DNA of 64,000 nt from Sphingopyxis italica (GCF_011926545.1 NZ_JAATIT010000004.1:1-64000); one strand, 5' to 3'; positions 47,972 to 59,142 are shown, counted from the stretch's first letter. The notes: a model not told the origin generated them from the sequence alone. Numbers and translations are program-made.

Positions 47972-48385
47972 ATGACCAAGCGGCTCGCGATCGGCGATCT
48001 GGCCCGGCAGACCGGCACCAAGGTCAATACCATCCGCTTCTACGAGGAAATCGGGCTGCTACCCGAGGCGCTCCGCACAGCCTCAGGCCGGCGAACTTAT
48101 GATACGGCCGATCTGCGCCGCCTTGCCTTCATTCGCCATGCGCGGCAGCTCGGCTTTTCCATCCCCGAGATTCGGTCATTGCTGGCGCTTTCGGACCAGC
48201 CCGATCGCGATTGCGCCGAAGCCGCGGCCATTGCGCGCGAGCATCTTCACGATATCGGCATTCGCATCGCACGGCTCGAAACATTGCGCTCGGCGCTGAC
48301 CGATGTCGCGACCTCCTGCGAGGGCGGCCGGGTCGCCGAATGCCGGGTGATCGAGGCGATCGCCGGAACCGAGCTCGCGCTCTAA
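47972..48385 (+). CDS. MerR-family divalent-metal-responsive regulator
   Basis: A 137-residue MerR protein (IGDLARQTGTKVNTIRFYEE) with cysteines C81, C116 and C124, the layout of ZntR/CadR/PbrR sensors rather than CueR. It lacks the adjacent Cys pair of E. coli ZntR. Zn, Cd or Pb is the likely inducer. It is divergent from the CDF-FTR1 operon, which it presumably activates. Confidence 0.87.
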   Translation: MTKRLAIGDLARQTGTKVNTIRFYEEIGLLPEALRTASGRRTYDTADLRRLAFIRHARQLGFSIPEIRSLLALSDQPDRDCAEAAAIAREHLHDIGIRIARLETLRSALTDVATSCEGGRVAECRVIEAIAGTELAL

Positions 48386-48438
48386 TCCGATCGGTCGCTC
48401 CGCGCTGACGCGCCTGGGTTCGAGCAAGGACGTGAGTG

Positions 48439-48475
48439 ATCGCGCGCGGTGTTCGGCTGAATCTCCGCGCGCGAT
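48439..48475. terminator. hairpin between convergent merR-like and cusF genes
   Basis: Perfect 11-bp arms ATCGCGCGCGG / CCGCGCGCGAT with a 15-base loop, lying between two convergent stop codons. It fits a bidirectional terminator without a T-run. Confidence 0.5.
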
Positions 48476-48485
48476 GCTGAGTCTC

Positions 48486-48857
48486 TTATGGCGCCTTGTC
48501 GAGCTTGGTGATCGTTCCAGCCTTGCCATCCCAATCGAGCTCGAACGCGACCTTGTCGCCGACCTTGATGTCCTTGAGCAGGTCCGGTTTCGCCGCAAAG
48601 CCCATCGTCATCGGAGGCCATTCGAGTTCGACGATCGCGCTATGATCGAGCGTGACCTGGCCCTTCGCCGTATCGATTGCGGTCACGGTTGCTGTGCCTT
48701 TGCCATGCTTGGTTTCAGCCGGCATCGCCATGGTCCCGGCATCATTGGCCGCTGCAGCGGCCTTTTCGTCGGCTTTGGGCGCCTCACTTTGCTTGCCGCA
48801 GCCGGCAAGTGCCACGCTGAGCGCAAGACTCAGTGCGATACCAATGGATGCCTTCAT
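48486..48857 (-). CDS. cusF: CusF-like periplasmic copper/silver-binding lipoprotein
   Basis: A 123-residue protein with a lipoprotein signal ([10 protein letters not shown], lipid Cys at 20), an Ala/Glu-rich spacer and a C-terminal CusF-type small barrel. The ligand set W and M-x-M in [11 protein letters not shown] is that of CusF, which hands Cu(I)/Ag(I) to CusB. Unlike E. coli, where cusF lies between cusC and cusB, here it is last in the operon and membrane-tethered. It overlaps cusA by four bases. Confidence 0.85.
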   Translation of the reverse strand: MKASIGIALSLALSVALAGCGKQSEAPKADEKAAAAANDAGTMAMPAETKHGKGTATVTAIDTAKGQVTLDHSAIVELEWPPMTMGFAAKPDLLKDIKVGDKVAFELDWDGKAGTITKLDKAP

Positions 48858-51800
48858 GTCTTTTCTCCTTCTGGTTGAACGGGATGTGCCGCGCGCCGCC
48901 GCATGAGCAGATAGGCGGCGGGAATGATGAGCATCGACAAAAGCGGCGCGGTCAGCATGCCGCCGATCATCGGCGCCGCGATACGGCTCATCACCTCCGA
49001 GCCGGTGCCGGTTCCGACCAGGATCGGGAAAAGGCTGGCGAGGATGACCGCGACGGTCATCGCCTTCGGCCGGACACGCAGCAGCGCGCCTTCGCGAACC
49101 GCGGCCAATATGTCGCCGTCGCTGCGATCGGCGAGCGCATGCTTGAGATAGATGAGCATAACGACCCCGAACTCGGCGGCGACGCCCGCGAGCGCTATGA
49201 ACCCGACCGCGCTTGCGACCGACTGGTTGTAGCCGAGCAGATAGAGCAGCCAGAGCCCCCCGGTGAGCGCGAAGGGCAAGGTCGCCATGATGAGCAACGC
49301 CTCATCCCAGCGGCGGAAGGTGAGATAAAGCAGGACGAAGATGATCGCGAGCGTGACCGGTATGACTATCTTCATTCGTTCGGTCGCGCGGATGAGAAAC
49401 TCGAACTGCCCGGTGTAGGAGATGCTGATGCCCGGAGGCAGATTGACGTCGCGCGCGATCGCCCGCTGGATGTCCTGCACCAGGCCCTGCAAGTCGCGGC
49501 CCCGGCTATCGACATAGATAAAAGTCACCGGGCGAGCATTTTCGCTGCGCAGCATTGGCGGGCCATCGCTGACCTTGACGCTGGCGACGGTGCCGAGCGT
49601 TATCTGCTGGCGAGAAGGCGTCAAGACCGGAAGGCTGGCCAGTTCGCCGATACTGTCGCGCAGTTCGCGCGGATAGCGCACGCTGATCGGATAGCGGGCG
49701 AGCCCCTCGACGGTCTGGCCGATCGTCTCGCCGCCGATCGCGCCGGCGACGATCTCCTGGACGTCGGCGACATTGAGGCCGTAGCGCGCCGCCGCGGCGC
49801 GATCGATGTCGACATCGATATAGCGGCCGCCGGTCAGGCGCTCGGCCAGCGCCGACGCGACGCCGGGCACGGTCTTGACGACAGTTTCGATGCGCTTGGC
49901 GGTGCGATCAATCTCGGCGAGGTCAGATCCCGCGACCTTGATGCCCACCGGGCTCTTGATCCCGGTCGCGAGCATATCGATGCGGTTGCGGATCGGGGGA
50001 ATCCAGAAATTGGCGAGCCCCGGAACGCGGACGCGCGCATCGAGTTCCTCGACCAGCTTTTCCTCGGTCATGCCGGGACGCCATTGCTCTTTCGGTTTGA
50101 AGCGGATCGTCGTTTCGAACATCTCTAGGGGCGCCGGGTCGGTCGCGGTGTCGGCGCGCCCTGCCTTGCCGAACACGCTCTCGACCTCGGGCACCGTCTT
50201 GATTAGCCGATCGGTTTGCTGGAGCAGGCTCGACGCGCGCGCCGCCGAGATGCCGGGAAGCGCCGAGGGCATGTAGAGCAGGTCGCCTTCGCGCATCTGC
50301 GGCATGAACTCGCCGCCGATCTGGATCATCGGCCACAGGCTGGTGGCGAAGACGACGCCGGCGATCGCGAGCGCCTTTTTGGGGCGGGCCAGCACCCAGT
50401 TGAGTGCCGGCCGATAGGCGTGGGTCAGCCAGCGATTGATCGGATTAGCCTGTTCGGCGGGAATCCGGCCGCGGATCAGCCAGCCCATCAGTACCGGAAC
50501 CAGCGTGATCGAGAGTATCGCCGCCGCGGCCATCGCATAGGTTTTGGTGAAGGCGAGCGGCGCGAAGAGCCGCCCTTCCTGGCCCTCGAGCGTGAAGATC
50601 GGGATGAAAGAGAAGGTGATGATGAGGAGGCTGAGGAAGAGCGCCGGCCCGACTTCGGCGGCGGCGTCGGTGATCACGCGCCAGCGCTCGGCGCCCTTCA
50701 ATTCCTCGCCGGGATGATCGCGCTCCCAATGTTCGAGATGCTTGTGGGCATTCTCGATCATCACCACCGCGGCATCGACCATCGCGCCGACCGCGATCGC
50801 AATCCCGCCAAGCGAGAGGATGTTGGCGTTGAGACCTTGCAGCCGCATGATGATGAAGGCGATGAGGATGCCGAGCGGCAGCGTCAGGATGGCCACCAGC
50901 GCCGAGCGCGCGTGCCAGAGGAAGAGCGCGCAGACGAGCCCGACAATGATGAACTCCTCGACGAGCTTCGAGGTCAGATTGTCGACCGCGCGGTCGATCA
51001 GTCCCGAGCGGTCATAGGTGGTGACGATCTCGACCCCGGGTGGCAGGCTGCGCTTGAGCTCGGCGAGCTTGGCGCGCACGCCGTCGATGACTTCGCGGGC
51101 ATTCTTGCCTTCGCGCATCACGATGACGCCGCCCGCGACTTCGCCCTCGCCATTGAGTTCGGCGATGCCGCGCCGCGTGTCGGGGCCGATCTGGACCGTC
51201 GCGACGTCGCCAACCGTCACCGGGATCCCGCTGCCGGCCGTGCGGATCGGGACCGCGCGGAAGTCGTCGAGCGATTTGAGATAGCCGCTCGCGCGGACGA
51301 TATATTCGGCCTCGGCGAGTTCGAGGCTGCCGCCGCCGCTTTCCTGATTGGCGCGCTTGAGCGCGTCCGCCACCTCCGGCGCCGTCACGCCGAAGGCGGC
51401 AAGTTTCTGCGGATCGACGATGATCTGATATTGGCGCACCATGCCGCCGATGCTCGCGACCTCGGCGACGCCGGGGACCGACTTGAGTTCGAAGCGCAGG
51501 AACCAGTCCTGGAGGCTGCGCAGCTCGGCGAGATCGTGGCGGCCGCTCTTGTCGACGAGCGCATATTCATAGATCCAGCCGACGCCCGTTGCGTCGGGGC
51601 CAAGGCTCGCCCGCGCCCCCTCGGGGAGGCGGCTTTGCACCTGACTCAGATATTCGAGCACGCGGCTGCGCGCCCAATAGGGGTCGGTGCCGTCGTCGAA
51701 CAGCACATAGACGAAGCTGTCGCCGACGAAGCTATAGCCGCGCACGACGCGCGCGCCGGGCACCGAGAGCATCGTCGTCGTGATCGGATAGGTGACCTGG

Positions 51801-51988
51801 TCCTCGACGATCCGCGGCGCCTGGCCCGCATAAGTCGTGCGGATGATGACCTGCACGTCCGACAGGTCGGGGAGCGCATCGACCGGTGTCGTCCGCACCG
51901 CGGCGATGCCGAGCAAGGTGAGGATGAGGGCGGCCGCGACGACGAGGCCGCGCGCCGCAACCGAGGCGCGGATGATCTTTGCAATCAT
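48854..51988 (-). CDS. cusA: copper/silver RND efflux pump CusA
   Basis: HME-RND pump of 1044 residues. The fourth-segment motif [19 protein letters not shown] is that of Cu(I)/Ag(I) pumps and differs from the DGA form of the two CzcA proteins. Periplasmic methionines typical of the CusA relay are present (e.g. [18 protein letters not shown] region). The ATG at 51988 overlaps cusB by four bases; open frame beyond it mirrors cusB. Confidence 0.92.
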   Translation of the reverse strand: MIAKIIRASVAARGLVVAAALILTLLGIAAVRTTPVDALPDLSDVQVIIRTTYAGQAPRIVEDQVTYPITTTMLSVPGARVVRGYSFVGDSFVYVLFDDGTDPYWARSRVLEYLSQVQSRLPEGARASLGPDATGVGWIYEYALVDKSGRHDLAELRSLQDWFLRFELKSVPGVAEVASIGGMVRQYQIIVDPQKLAAFGVTAPEVADALKRANQESGGGSLELAEAEYIVRASGYLKSLDDFRAVPIRTAGSGIPVTVGDVATVQIGPDTRRGIAELNGEGEVAGGVIVMREGKNAREVIDGVRAKLAELKRSLPPGVEIVTTYDRSGLIDRAVDNLTSKLVEEFIIVGLVCALFLWHARSALVAILTLPLGILIAFIIMRLQGLNANILSLGGIAIAVGAMVDAAVVMIENAHKHLEHWERDHPGEELKGAERWRVITDAAAEVGPALFLSLLIITFSFIPIFTLEGQEGRLFAPLAFTKTYAMAAAAILSITLVPVLMGWLIRGRIPAEQANPINRWLTHAYRPALNWVLARPKKALAIAGVVFATSLWPMIQIGGEFMPQMREGDLLYMPSALPGISAARASSLLQQTDRLIKTVPEVESVFGKAGRADTATDPAPLEMFETTIRFKPKEQWRPGMTEEKLVEELDARVRVPGLANFWIPPIRNRIDMLATGIKSPVGIKVAGSDLAEIDRTAKRIETVVKTVPGVASALAERLTGGRYIDVDIDRAAAARYGLNVADVQEIVAGAIGGETIGQTVEGLARYPISVRYPRELRDSIGELASLPVLTPSRQQITLGTVASVKVSDGPPMLRSENARPVTFIYVDSRGRDLQGLVQDIQRAIARDVNLPPGISISYTGQFEFLIRATERMKIVIPVTLAIIFVLLYLTFRRWDEALLIMATLPFALTGGLWLLYLLGYNQSVASAVGFIALAGVAAEFGVVMLIYLKHALADRSDGDILAAVREGALLRVRPKAMTVAVILASLFPILVGTGTGSEVMSRIAAPMIGGMLTAPLLSMLIIPAAYLLMRRRAAHPVQPEGEKT

Positions 51989-53217
51989 TGCGCGGCATCC
52001 AGCGGCCGAACCGCAAGGCCGGTCAGGCTCGCCTCGGAATCGAGCAGGAACTGGCCCGACGCGACGACCTTCTCGCCGGGCGCGAGACCGCGCAATATCT
52101 CGGTCTTTCCGCCGCCTTCGCGCCCAGCGAGCACTTCGGCCGGGTGATACCGGCCATCGCCCCGCTCGAGCATCACGATGCTGCGCGTGCCGGTGCGGAT
52201 CACTGCTTCGCTCGGCACCAGCAGCGCCGGCTTGGCATCGCCGCCGAGCGCGACGCTGGCGAACATGCCGGGGCGCAGGCGTCCGCCGCGGTTGGCGAGT
52301 TCGATGCGCACGGTCAGCGTCCTGGTGTCCGCCGCCGCGGCCGGGAGGATCGCGACGACTTTGCCGGCGAATGGCTCGCCCGGAAAGGCGGTGAGCTTCG
52401 CGGTCGCGCGCTGGCCGACCTGCACGAGCCCCGCCTGCGCTTCGGGGAGCGCGGCATTGAGCCAGACGGTGCCGAGCCCGGAGATTTCGGCGAGCGTCTG
52501 CCCAGCGGCGAGCGTAACGCCCGCCCGCGCATTCAGCGCCTGGACAACCCCTCCGATCGGCGCGCGGACAGTCATCCGGCCGCCGGTGCGCCCCGTCCGA
52601 TCGACTTCGGTTATCACGCCTTCGGGCATGCCCATCAGCCGCAGCCGCTGCCGCGCCGCCGCGGTGAGGTCGGGGCGTCCGAGCTTCTTGACGCTCAGAT
52701 ATTCGGTCTGCGCACCGCCCCATTCGGGCAATTGCAGGTCGGCGATCGGGGTGCCGGCGCCGATGACGTCGCCGGGCGCGAGGCGATAGACGCGCTCGAC
52801 GAAGCCGCCCGAGCGCGCCTGGACGATCGCGACATCGCGCTGGTTGAAATCGACACTGCCATTGACGTTGAAGGTCGCGGCGAGGCTGCCCATTTCGGCC
52901 GCGACCACGCGGATTCCGAGGCTCTGCCGCGCGGCCGGGTCGACCGTTATGCCGGGGCCGGTGCCAGAACCACCCGCTTCATCGGCATATTTGGGCTCGA
53001 GCTGCATATCCATGAAGGGCGACTTGCCGGGCTTGTCGAACTTCTGGTTCGGGAACATCGGGTCGTAATAATAGAGGATTTTGCGGCCGCCGGCCGTGGC
53101 TTCGGCCGGCGCCTGACCGTCCCCGCGCTGTCCCAGCCAATATCCCCCGCCGCCCGCGATCAGCACGGCAGCCAAAATCCCGGCGCGCCACCGCGCCGCT
53201 GATGTCGCATCGGTCAT
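51985..53217 (-). CDS. cusB: CusB periplasmic adaptor
   Basis: Membrane-fusion protein of 410 residues with a signal anchor ([18 protein letters not shown]). Early heavy-metal-binding domain [18 protein letters not shown] with FMDMQL carries the Met residues that receive Cu(I)/Ag(I) from CusF. The usual barrel-sandwich and beta-barrel parts follow. It overlaps cusC and cusA, each by four bases. Confidence 0.9.
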   Translation of the reverse strand: MTDATSAARWRAGILAAVLIAGGGGYWLGQRGDGQAPAEATAGGRKILYYYDPMFPNQKFDKPGKSPFMDMQLEPKYADEAGGSGTGPGITVDPAARQSLGIRVVAAEMGSLAATFNVNGSVDFNQRDVAIVQARSGGFVERVYRLAPGDVIGAGTPIADLQLPEWGGAQTEYLSVKKLGRPDLTAAARQRLRLMGMPEGVITEVDRTGRTGGRMTVRAPIGGVVQALNARAGVTLAAGQTLAEISGLGTVWLNAALPEAQAGLVQVGQRATAKLTAFPGEPFAGKVVAILPAAAADTRTLTVRIELANRGGRLRPGMFASVALGGDAKPALLVPSEAVIRTGTRSIVMLERGDGRYHPAEVLAGREGGGKTEILRGLAPGEKVVASGQFLLDSEASLTGLAVRPLDAAQ

Positions 53218-54440
53218 CGCCCTGTCTCCCCATAGATATAATTGATCCGGATCGCGTCGCGCGCGACGTCGGCTTCGCGCGCGAGCGCATCGACTTCGGC
53301 TTCGGCCAGCGCGAGCGTCGAGAGCAGCGCGGTTCCGAGGTCGAGCTTCCCGGCGGCGTAACTGGCGAGGTCAAGTTCGGCGCGCTTCTTTGCAAGCGGG
53401 ACCAACCGCGACCGTGCATTGCCAAGCTGCTCGTGATGCATGCGATGGTCGGCGAGATCGGCGTCGAGCGCCGCGGCGATGTCGCGCTTCGCCGCTTCGC
53501 GGTCGAGGCGCGCGCGCGTCGCTTCGCTGGCGCGCGCCGCGATCTTCGGGTCCTGCCGCTTCTTCGAGAAGAAGGGCAGGTCGATCGTGACGCCAAGCGT
53601 GACGAGGTCGCCATAATTGGGTTCGCGCCGCCCATAGGCCGCATTGACGCTCCAGTCGGGACGCTTGTCGGCGCGCGCGAGGCCCGTTTCGGCGTCAGCC
53701 GCAAGCGCGCGCGCATCGAGCGCGCGCAGCCGCGGCAAGGCGTCGATGCCGGCGCGCAGCGCGATTTCGTTTACCATCGGCGGCGGCGGGTCGCCCGCCG
53801 TGTCGGCGGCCGGATCGCCCGTGAATCGCGCAAGCTGCGCCCTTGCCCGGGTGATTTCGGCGGCGAGCGCGCTGCGGCGATCGCTGACCGCCGCGCGAAG
53901 CTGTTCGGGTTCGAGCGCCTGCGCCGGGCGTGCCGCACCACTCGCGAGCCGCGCGGTCACGGTCGCTTGCAGATCCCCAAGACCGGCGTCTAGCATCTCG
54001 AGTTCCTTCAGCCGCTTCTTGGCATAGAAGAGATCGACCCACGCGAGCGCCGTCGCGAGCCGGACGTCCTGCGCGGTAACTGCCTCGTCGGCGCGGGCGA
54101 TTCCGATGTCGGCCTGCGCGCGCGTCGCGCGCGCGCGTCGCTTGGCGGGGTTCGGGAAATCCTGACTGATGCCGATGACCTGCATCGTGAAGTCGTCGCG
54201 GTTGAGCCGGCCCGCGTCGGGACCGGTGACAGGGAAATCCTGCAGGACGATATTGAGTTTCGGGTCTGGCAGCCGGTCGGCGGCGATCGCCGCCGATTGG
54301 GCGGCATCGAGCCCGGCTTCTCGGGCTTGTAATTCGGGCGCTCGCGTTTCCGCCAGTCGAAGCGCATCATCGAGCGACATGGGTTCGGTGTGCAGGGCCG
54401 TGGGCAGCGCAAGCACGGCTGCCGCAAAGAAAAGGCGCAT
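53214..54440 (-). CDS. cusC: CusC-like outer-membrane channel (TolC family)
   Basis: Outer-membrane factor of 408 residues with a short signal peptide (RLFFAAAVLALPTALHTE) and two TolC-type helical repeats. No lipoprotein Cys is present, unlike E. coli CusC. First pump gene of the cus operon, 63 bases after a small Cys/Met protein. Confidence 0.86.
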   Translation of the reverse strand: MRLFFAAAVLALPTALHTEPMSLDDALRLAETRAPELQAREAGLDAAQSAAIAADRLPDPKLNIVLQDFPVTGPDAGRLNRDDFTMQVIGISQDFPNPAKRRARATRAQADIGIARADEAVTAQDVRLATALAWVDLFYAKKRLKELEMLDAGLGDLQATVTARLASGAARPAQALEPEQLRAAVSDRRSALAAEITRARAQLARFTGDPAADTAGDPPPPMVNEIALRAGIDALPRLRALDARALAADAETGLARADKRPDWSVNAAYGRREPNYGDLVTLGVTIDLPFFSKKRQDPKIAARASEATRARLDREAAKRDIAAALDADLADHRMHHEQLGNARSRLVPLAKKRAELDLASYAAGKLDLGTALLSTLALAEAEVDALAREADVARDAIRINYIYGETGR

Positions 54441-54503
54441 GATTTCCCCCTTTTTGAATCGGGCGAGGCCATCCCCGGCGCATAGGCGCCGGGGATGGAG
54501 ATA

Positions 54504-54770
54504 TTACGCCGCGGGGTGCGCCATGTGGCTGCCGGTCATTTTTTTCATGCAATCGGCCGGATCGGCCTTCATCATGTCGCAGTCGCAGTTGGCCATCTGG
54601 GCGGACTTGTCCTTCACCCAGACGCGGACCCGCGAGCTGGTATTGGACTTGTTCGGTCCCGGCACCTGGCGGGTCTGCCATTCATAATGGCCGCCCGGTG
54701 CTTCCTGTGCGAAAACGGGAGCGGCAAGCGTTGCTGCCGCGAGCGCGGCAACGGCAAAAATCGGTTTCAT
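54504..54770 (-). CDS. small secreted Cys/Met-rich protein of the copper block
   Basis: An 88-residue protein with a signal peptide (FAVAALAAATLAAPVFAQ). Its C-terminal third is NCDCDMMKADPADCMKKM, with three cysteines and four methionines, followed by GSHMAH: a composition suited to Cu(I). No family is recognised. It is co-oriented with cusCBA and probably co-transcribed. The ATG at 54770 is chosen over an upstream frame start because it begins the signal peptide. Confidence 0.65.
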   Translation of the reverse strand: MKPIFAVAALAAATLAAPVFAQEAPGGHYEWQTRQVPGPNKSNTSSRVRVWVKDKSAQMANCDCDMMKADPADCMKKMTGSHMAHPAA

Positions 54771-54832
54771 GTCGAATTCCTCGGTTGAAAAGCTTGGGAA
54801 CACGCCGAAACAGTCGGCGCGCATCGTGCAGT

Positions 54833-55198
54833 TCAGCCGAGGACTAGGGGTGGGTCAGGTTCGGGACCGAATGTTCTGCCAGCGAGCCGCCGGACAGGAA
54901 GCGGATCTAGCAAGCCCGGGACATGCGCTTTCGCCTCGATCGGCGTGGCCGGCGATACGACGGCGGGCGGAAGCGCGCAGCCCATCTTCGCGATGCAGTC
55001 GAGCGTGAGGCCTTGGCAGGGCTCTTTGTTCTGTGACTTTTCGATGCCCATCATTTCCGCGCATTCGTCACTCATGGCTGAGGCCGCAATCGCGGTGTCC
55101 GCGATAGGCATTGCCGGCGCCGACGCGAACGCAGCTTCCTGGGCCAGAAGGCCCAGCACAGCTCCGAAGAGCAGCAGCAGAGAAAGCCAGCGTTTCAC
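54833..55198 (-). CDS. small secreted protein with paired cysteines
   Basis: A 121-residue protein with a signal peptide (WLSLLLLFGAVLGLLAQEA) and four cysteines in the mature part (DECAEMMG, EPCQG, LDCIAKMGC). The second half is Pro-rich. I recall similar proteins next to sphingomonad copper genes but know no function. The start is a GTG at 55198. It may be a periplasmic copper-binding or sensing protein. Confidence 0.58.
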   Translation of the reverse strand: MKRWLSLLLLFGAVLGLLAQEAAFASAPAMPIADTAIAASAMSDECAEMMGIEKSQNKEPCQGLTLDCIAKMGCALPPAVVSPATPIEAKAHVPGLLDPLPVRRLAGRTFGPEPDPPLVLG

Positions 55199-55327
55199 GG
55201 TCGAAGCATGTTCCTTGTCAGTCTTGGCGTCAAACTGAAATTGCGGCGCCTGGACCGCCGAGCTGTTCGCGGGTAGCCCCGCCGCGGTTACACCCGGGCC
55301 AGATAATCCCTGTCCCGCCTGCCACCA

Positions 55328-55786
55328 TCAGGACTTCGGTTTGCGCGAAGAACTGTGCAGGTTGATGATCCGCCATTTGCCGTCTGTCCATTTGAGTACG
55401 CTCGTCGCAACGCCATCGCGTTCGACCGTTTCGCCACTCGCGAGTATGATCGTGTAGGAATAGGTCTCGGTCGCGATCGCAACCTCGCCTTCGCCCCGCA
55501 CCGAAACCTTATAGCCCTTGAAGGCGAAGGACTTGAACGCCTTGAGCTCGGGCGCGAGGTGGTGGTCGCGATAATGGACGAAATTTCCTTCGACACCGCC
55601 CGACTCGAAGATCTGGGCGTCGGGCGCGAACAAGGCTTCGACGCCCGACAGGTCGCGGCTCTCGATCGCCTGCTTATATTGCGCCAGCGTCGCCGTCGCC
55701 GCCTGATAATCAGGGGTTGGCACCGCGTGGGCGGGAACCGCGATGACCAGCGCCAGCCCGAACATCGCCTGTTTGATACCTCTCAT
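55328..55786 (-). CDS. secreted NTF2-like (SnoaL/DUF4440-type) protein
   Basis: A 152-residue protein with a signal peptide (AMFGLALVIAVPAHA) and an NTF2-like alpha/beta barrel (YKQAIESRDLSGVEALFAPD, VLKWTDGKWRIINLH). NTF2-like folds bind small ligands in a cone-shaped pocket; no catalytic residues are evident. It lies between the copper ATPase and the cus genes and is probably in their operon. Confidence 0.78.
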   Translation of the reverse strand: MRGIKQAMFGLALVIAVPAHAVPTPDYQAATATLAQYKQAIESRDLSGVEALFAPDAQIFESGGVEGNFVHYRDHHLAPELKAFKSFAFKGYKVSVRGEGEVAIATETYSYTIILASGETVERDGVATSVLKWTDGKWRIINLHSSSRKPKS

Positions 55787-55839
55787 CCCTATTCTCCCTT
55801 TCTGTACGCTGGCGGCATCCGTCCGCCGTGATGCTTCGA

Positions 55840-58161
55840 TCAGATTTTCACGAACCGGAGCCGCAGCGAATTGGCGATGACGCTCACCGACGAGAGCGCC
55901 ATCGCGGCGGCGGCGATGATCGGCGACAAGAGCAGCCCGAAGACCGGATAGAGCACACCCGCTGCGACCGGAATCCCGGCGACATTATAGGCGAAAGCAA
56001 AGAAGAGATTCTGACGGATGTTCGCCATCGTCGCATGGCTGAGATGCCGCGCGCGCACGATGCCCAGCAGATCACCGCGCAGCAGCGTCACACCCGCGCT
56101 TTCGATGGCGACGTCGGTTCCCGAGCCCATCGCGATGCCGACGTCGGCGGCGGCGAGCGCGGGGGCGTCGTTGACCCCGTCGCCGGCCATCGCGACGATC
56201 CGGCCCTCTTCGCGCAGCCGCTGGACGACCGCGCTCTTCTGGTCGGGGAGGACATCGGCCTCAACGTCGTCGATGCCGAGGCGCCGCGCGATGGCTTCCG
56301 CGGTGACGCGATTGTCGCCGGTGAGCATGATGACCTTGATTCCGGCTTCGCGCAGCGCCGCGAGTGCCGCGCCCGTCGTCTCCTTGACTGGATCGGCGAT
56401 GGCGATGACGCCGGCCGCCTTGCCGTTGACCGCGATGTAGATCGCCGTTGCGCCGTCTCCGCGAAGCCGGTCCGCCGCCTCGGTGAGCGTGCCCAGATCG
56501 ACGTCATATTCTTCGAGAAAGTTCGCATTGCCGAGGACGATCGCCTTTTTATCGACGACCCCGACGATGCCCTTGCCGACCGGCTGGTCGACGCCCGATG
56601 GCTCGACGAGCGCGAGGCCGCGGTCTTCGGCCGCCTTGACGATCGCGGCGGCCAATGGATGTTCGCTGCTGCGCTCAAGGCTCGCGGCAATCCGGAGCAG
56701 ATCCTGCTCTTCGAAGCCGTCGGCGACTTCGATGGCGACGACCGAGGGCCGGCCTTCGGTCAGCGTCCCGGTCTTGTCGACGACGAGCGTGTCAACCTTT
56801 TCCATCCGTTCAAGCGCCTCGGCATTCTTGATCAGCACGCCGGCTTCGGCGCCGCGCCCCACGCCGACCATGATCGACATCGGCGTCGCAAGGCCGAGCG
56901 CGCACGGGCAGGCGATGATGAGCACCGAGACGGCGGCGATGAGGCCATAGGCCATGGCGGGCGAGGGGCCGAGAAGCGACCAGACGATGAAAGCGACAAT
57001 AGCAACCACTATGACGCCGGGCACGAACCAGCCCGAAACGGTATCAGCGAGACGCTGGATCGGCGCGCGGCTGCGCTGCGCATCGGCGACCATCTGTACG
57101 ATCCGCGCGAGCATCGTGTCGCGCCCGACCTTCTCGCTGCGCATGAGCAGGCCGCCCGTCTGGTTGATCGTTCCGCCGATCAGCGCCGCGCCGGCCTCCT
57201 TGGTGACTGGCATCGATTCGCCCGTAACCATCGATTCGTCGACCGTGCCGCGGCCTTCTACGACGATGCCATCGACCGGGACTTTTTCGCCCGGACGGAT
57301 GCGCAGCATGTCGCCGACCGCGACTTCCTCGAGCGCTACCTCCTCGTCGCTTCCATCGCTGCGGACGCGGCGGGCAAGCTTGGGCGTGAGGTCCAGAAGC
57401 GCACGGATCGCGCCGCTCGTCGTCTCGCGCGCCCTGAGTTCGAGCACCTGCCCGAGCAGCACCAGCACCGTGATGACCGCGGCGGCCTCGAAATAGACCG
57501 CGACGGAGCCGTCGGCGGCGCGGAAGGCGGCCGGAAAGATTTGCGGGGCGATCGCCGCGATCATGCTGTAGCCCCACGCGACCCCCGTCCCCATCGCAAT
57601 GAGAGTGAACATGTTGAGGCTCTTGTTGCGGACCGAGAGCCAGGCGCGCTCGAAGAAGGGCCAGCCCGCCCATAGAACGACGGGGGTCGCGAGCAGCATC
57701 TGGATCCAGTTGCTCGTCTGGCGACCGACATATTGGTGGAGACCCGTCAGATGGCCGCCCATTTCGAGCGCGACCACGGGAAGGGCGAGAAGGAGTCCGA
57801 TCCAGAAGCGCCGCCGCATGTCGCGATATTCTTCGCTTGGGCCGTCCGATGCGGCTGGCATGATGGGCTCGAGTGCCATGCCGCAGATCGGGCAGCTTCC
57901 AGGGCCGGGGCGCTGGATTTCGGGATGCATCGGGCAGGTCCAGATGGCGCCTTCGGGTGCATCGGCTGCGGCGGGCTCGCGTTTTGCGGCATAAAGATCG
58001 GGATCGGCCTCGAATTTGGCGAGGCAGTCCGCGCTGCAGAAATAGTGATGCTTGCCGCTATGCGTCGCGGTGTGAGGTGTGGTGGCCGGATCGACCATCA
58101 TGCCGCAAACGGGATCGGTCGTGCTCCCGCTGCCTTTTTCTGCGCCCTGATGATCGTGCAT
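55840..58161 (-). CDS. copA: Cu(I)-exporting P1B-1 ATPase CopA
   Basis: A 773-residue copper pump. The N-terminus carries a YHS domain ([23 protein letters not shown]) and a heavy-metal-binding domain ([20 protein letters not shown]) instead of HMA repeats. The core has CPC (418-420) in [14 protein letters not shown], phosphorylation D462 in [15 protein letters not shown] and [10 protein letters not shown]. The last segments have the YN and MALSS residues of Cu(I) pumps. The ATG at 58161 begins a His-rich start ([10 protein letters not shown]). Confidence 0.93.
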   Translation of the reverse strand: MHDHQGAEKGSGSTTDPVCGMMVDPATTPHTATHSGKHHYFCSADCLAKFEADPDLYAAKREPAAADAPEGAIWTCPMHPEIQRPGPGSCPICGMALEPIMPAASDGPSEEYRDMRRRFWIGLLLALPVVALEMGGHLTGLHQYVGRQTSNWIQMLLATPVVLWAGWPFFERAWLSVRNKSLNMFTLIAMGTGVAWGYSMIAAIAPQIFPAAFRAADGSVAVYFEAAAVITVLVLLGQVLELRARETTSGAIRALLDLTPKLARRVRSDGSDEEVALEEVAVGDMLRIRPGEKVPVDGIVVEGRGTVDESMVTGESMPVTKEAGAALIGGTINQTGGLLMRSEKVGRDTMLARIVQMVADAQRSRAPIQRLADTVSGWFVPGVIVVAIVAFIVWSLLGPSPAMAYGLIAAVSVLIIACPCALGLATPMSIMVGVGRGAEAGVLIKNAEALERMEKVDTLVVDKTGTLTEGRPSVVAIEVADGFEEQDLLRIAASLERSSEHPLAAAIVKAAEDRGLALVEPSGVDQPVGKGIVGVVDKKAIVLGNANFLEEYDVDLGTLTEAADRLRGDGATAIYIAVNGKAAGVIAIADPVKETTGAALAALREAGIKVIMLTGDNRVTAEAIARRLGIDDVEADVLPDQKSAVVQRLREEGRIVAMAGDGVNDAPALAAADVGIAMGSGTDVAIESAGVTLLRGDLLGIVRARHLSHATMANIRQNLFFAFAYNVAGIPVAAGVLYPVFGLLLSPIIAAAAMALSSVSVIANSLRLRFVKI

Positions 58162-58327
58162 CGCCGCCGCTCCCGTATGTGTCGGATGCCCGCCTCGCCG
58201 CGGGGCGGTCCAAACGCTACCGGTCGAGTTCGCCGCTGGCGTCGTTCCCGGCGGTTCCAGAATGGAGCCGCTTCTATCGATACGCAAGAAGAGCGGTTAT
58301 CCCTTGGATTTTCTTTGCCCCGTACCG

Positions 58328-59005
58328 TCAGGTCCCAGGCTTTCGGGCCTCGATGATCGCGATCGCACCGGTTGGCGTGCGGAACGTCTCAAGTTCGCGA
58401 ACATCGCAGAAGCCTGCCTCTCTCATCAGCACCGGGAGCAATCCATCGGCGTTGGGTTGGGTGTCCTGGACGCCGTCGAGCTGCTGGATCGTCAGGCGGA
58501 ACAGCAACCGCATGAGGCGGCCGCGCTGTTCCCCATAGTCGGCGACATAGAGTTTGCCGCCCGGCGCGAGCACCTGCCGGGCCTCGCGTAGCAGACGTGC
58601 CTTTTCCTTAAGCCCGACCTGATGAAGGACGAGGCAGATCGCAATCTTGGAAGGCGAGGGCCAGTCATCGATCGCCGAAGCCGCGAAAAAGCCAACTCGA
58701 AACTCCGGCGGTGGAACAATCTGCGCGGTCTTCGTTCGGGCAATTCGCGTCGCGGCCTCGTCGGGGTCGAAACCAAGATAGCGGACGTCCCGGCTATGGC
58801 GAGCGATCGCCAGCGCGAGATTTCCCGTACCCGAGCCGATATCGAGAATGACGTCACCCTCGCCGAGCGCCATATAGCGAACGAGACGGTCGCGCCACAC
58901 GCGCTCACGCGTCGTCACCGCGACGCCGAAATCATAAAGGGGCGTCAGGATGTGATAGCCTGCCGCTGGCGTATAGGATCTGGCTACGGGTGTCGGGTCG
59001 GGCAT
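58328..59005 (-). CDS. class I SAM-dependent methyltransferase (second of two paralogues)
   Basis: A 225-residue methyltransferase with SAM motif ILDIGSGTGNLALAIA and late motif YVADYGEQRGRLMRLLF. The C-terminal half is homologous to the methyltransferase at 42151-42810. Here too an AraC-type regulator lies upstream in the same direction, 137 bases away. The substrate is unknown. The ATG at 59005 is followed by PDPTPVARSY. Confidence 0.82.
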   Translation of the reverse strand: MPDPTPVARSYTPAAGYHILTPLYDFGVAVTTRERVWRDRLVRYMALGEGDVILDIGSGTGNLALAIARHSRDVRYLGFDPDEAATRIARTKTAQIVPPPEFRVGFFAASAIDDWPSPSKIAICLVLHQVGLKEKARLLREARQVLAPGGKLYVADYGEQRGRLMRLLFRLTIQQLDGVQDTQPNADGLLPVLMREAGFCDVRELETFRTPTGAIAIIEARKPGT

Positions 59006-59142
59006 GACCGTCTCCTTTCGACGCTTTGGCTTGCCGCCGGATTGCGGCCGCAATCGCCGGTCTCGACGAGACGCTTAAGGGCAAACAGGCGCGGCGGTCT
59101 TGAATGTTTCGCCGGGGCGACGCGGTGCGAGGCGCATCCGGC

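Noticed and set aside
47282..48385. MerR-like protein read as a 367-residue fusion
   Set aside because: The upstream part is the complement of the CDF gene; the MerR domain begins at the ATG at 47972.
48854..52723. CusA read as a 1289-residue protein with an N-terminal extension
   Set aside because: The extra part mirrors cusB in another frame; the ATG at 51988 begins the standard CusA N-terminus.
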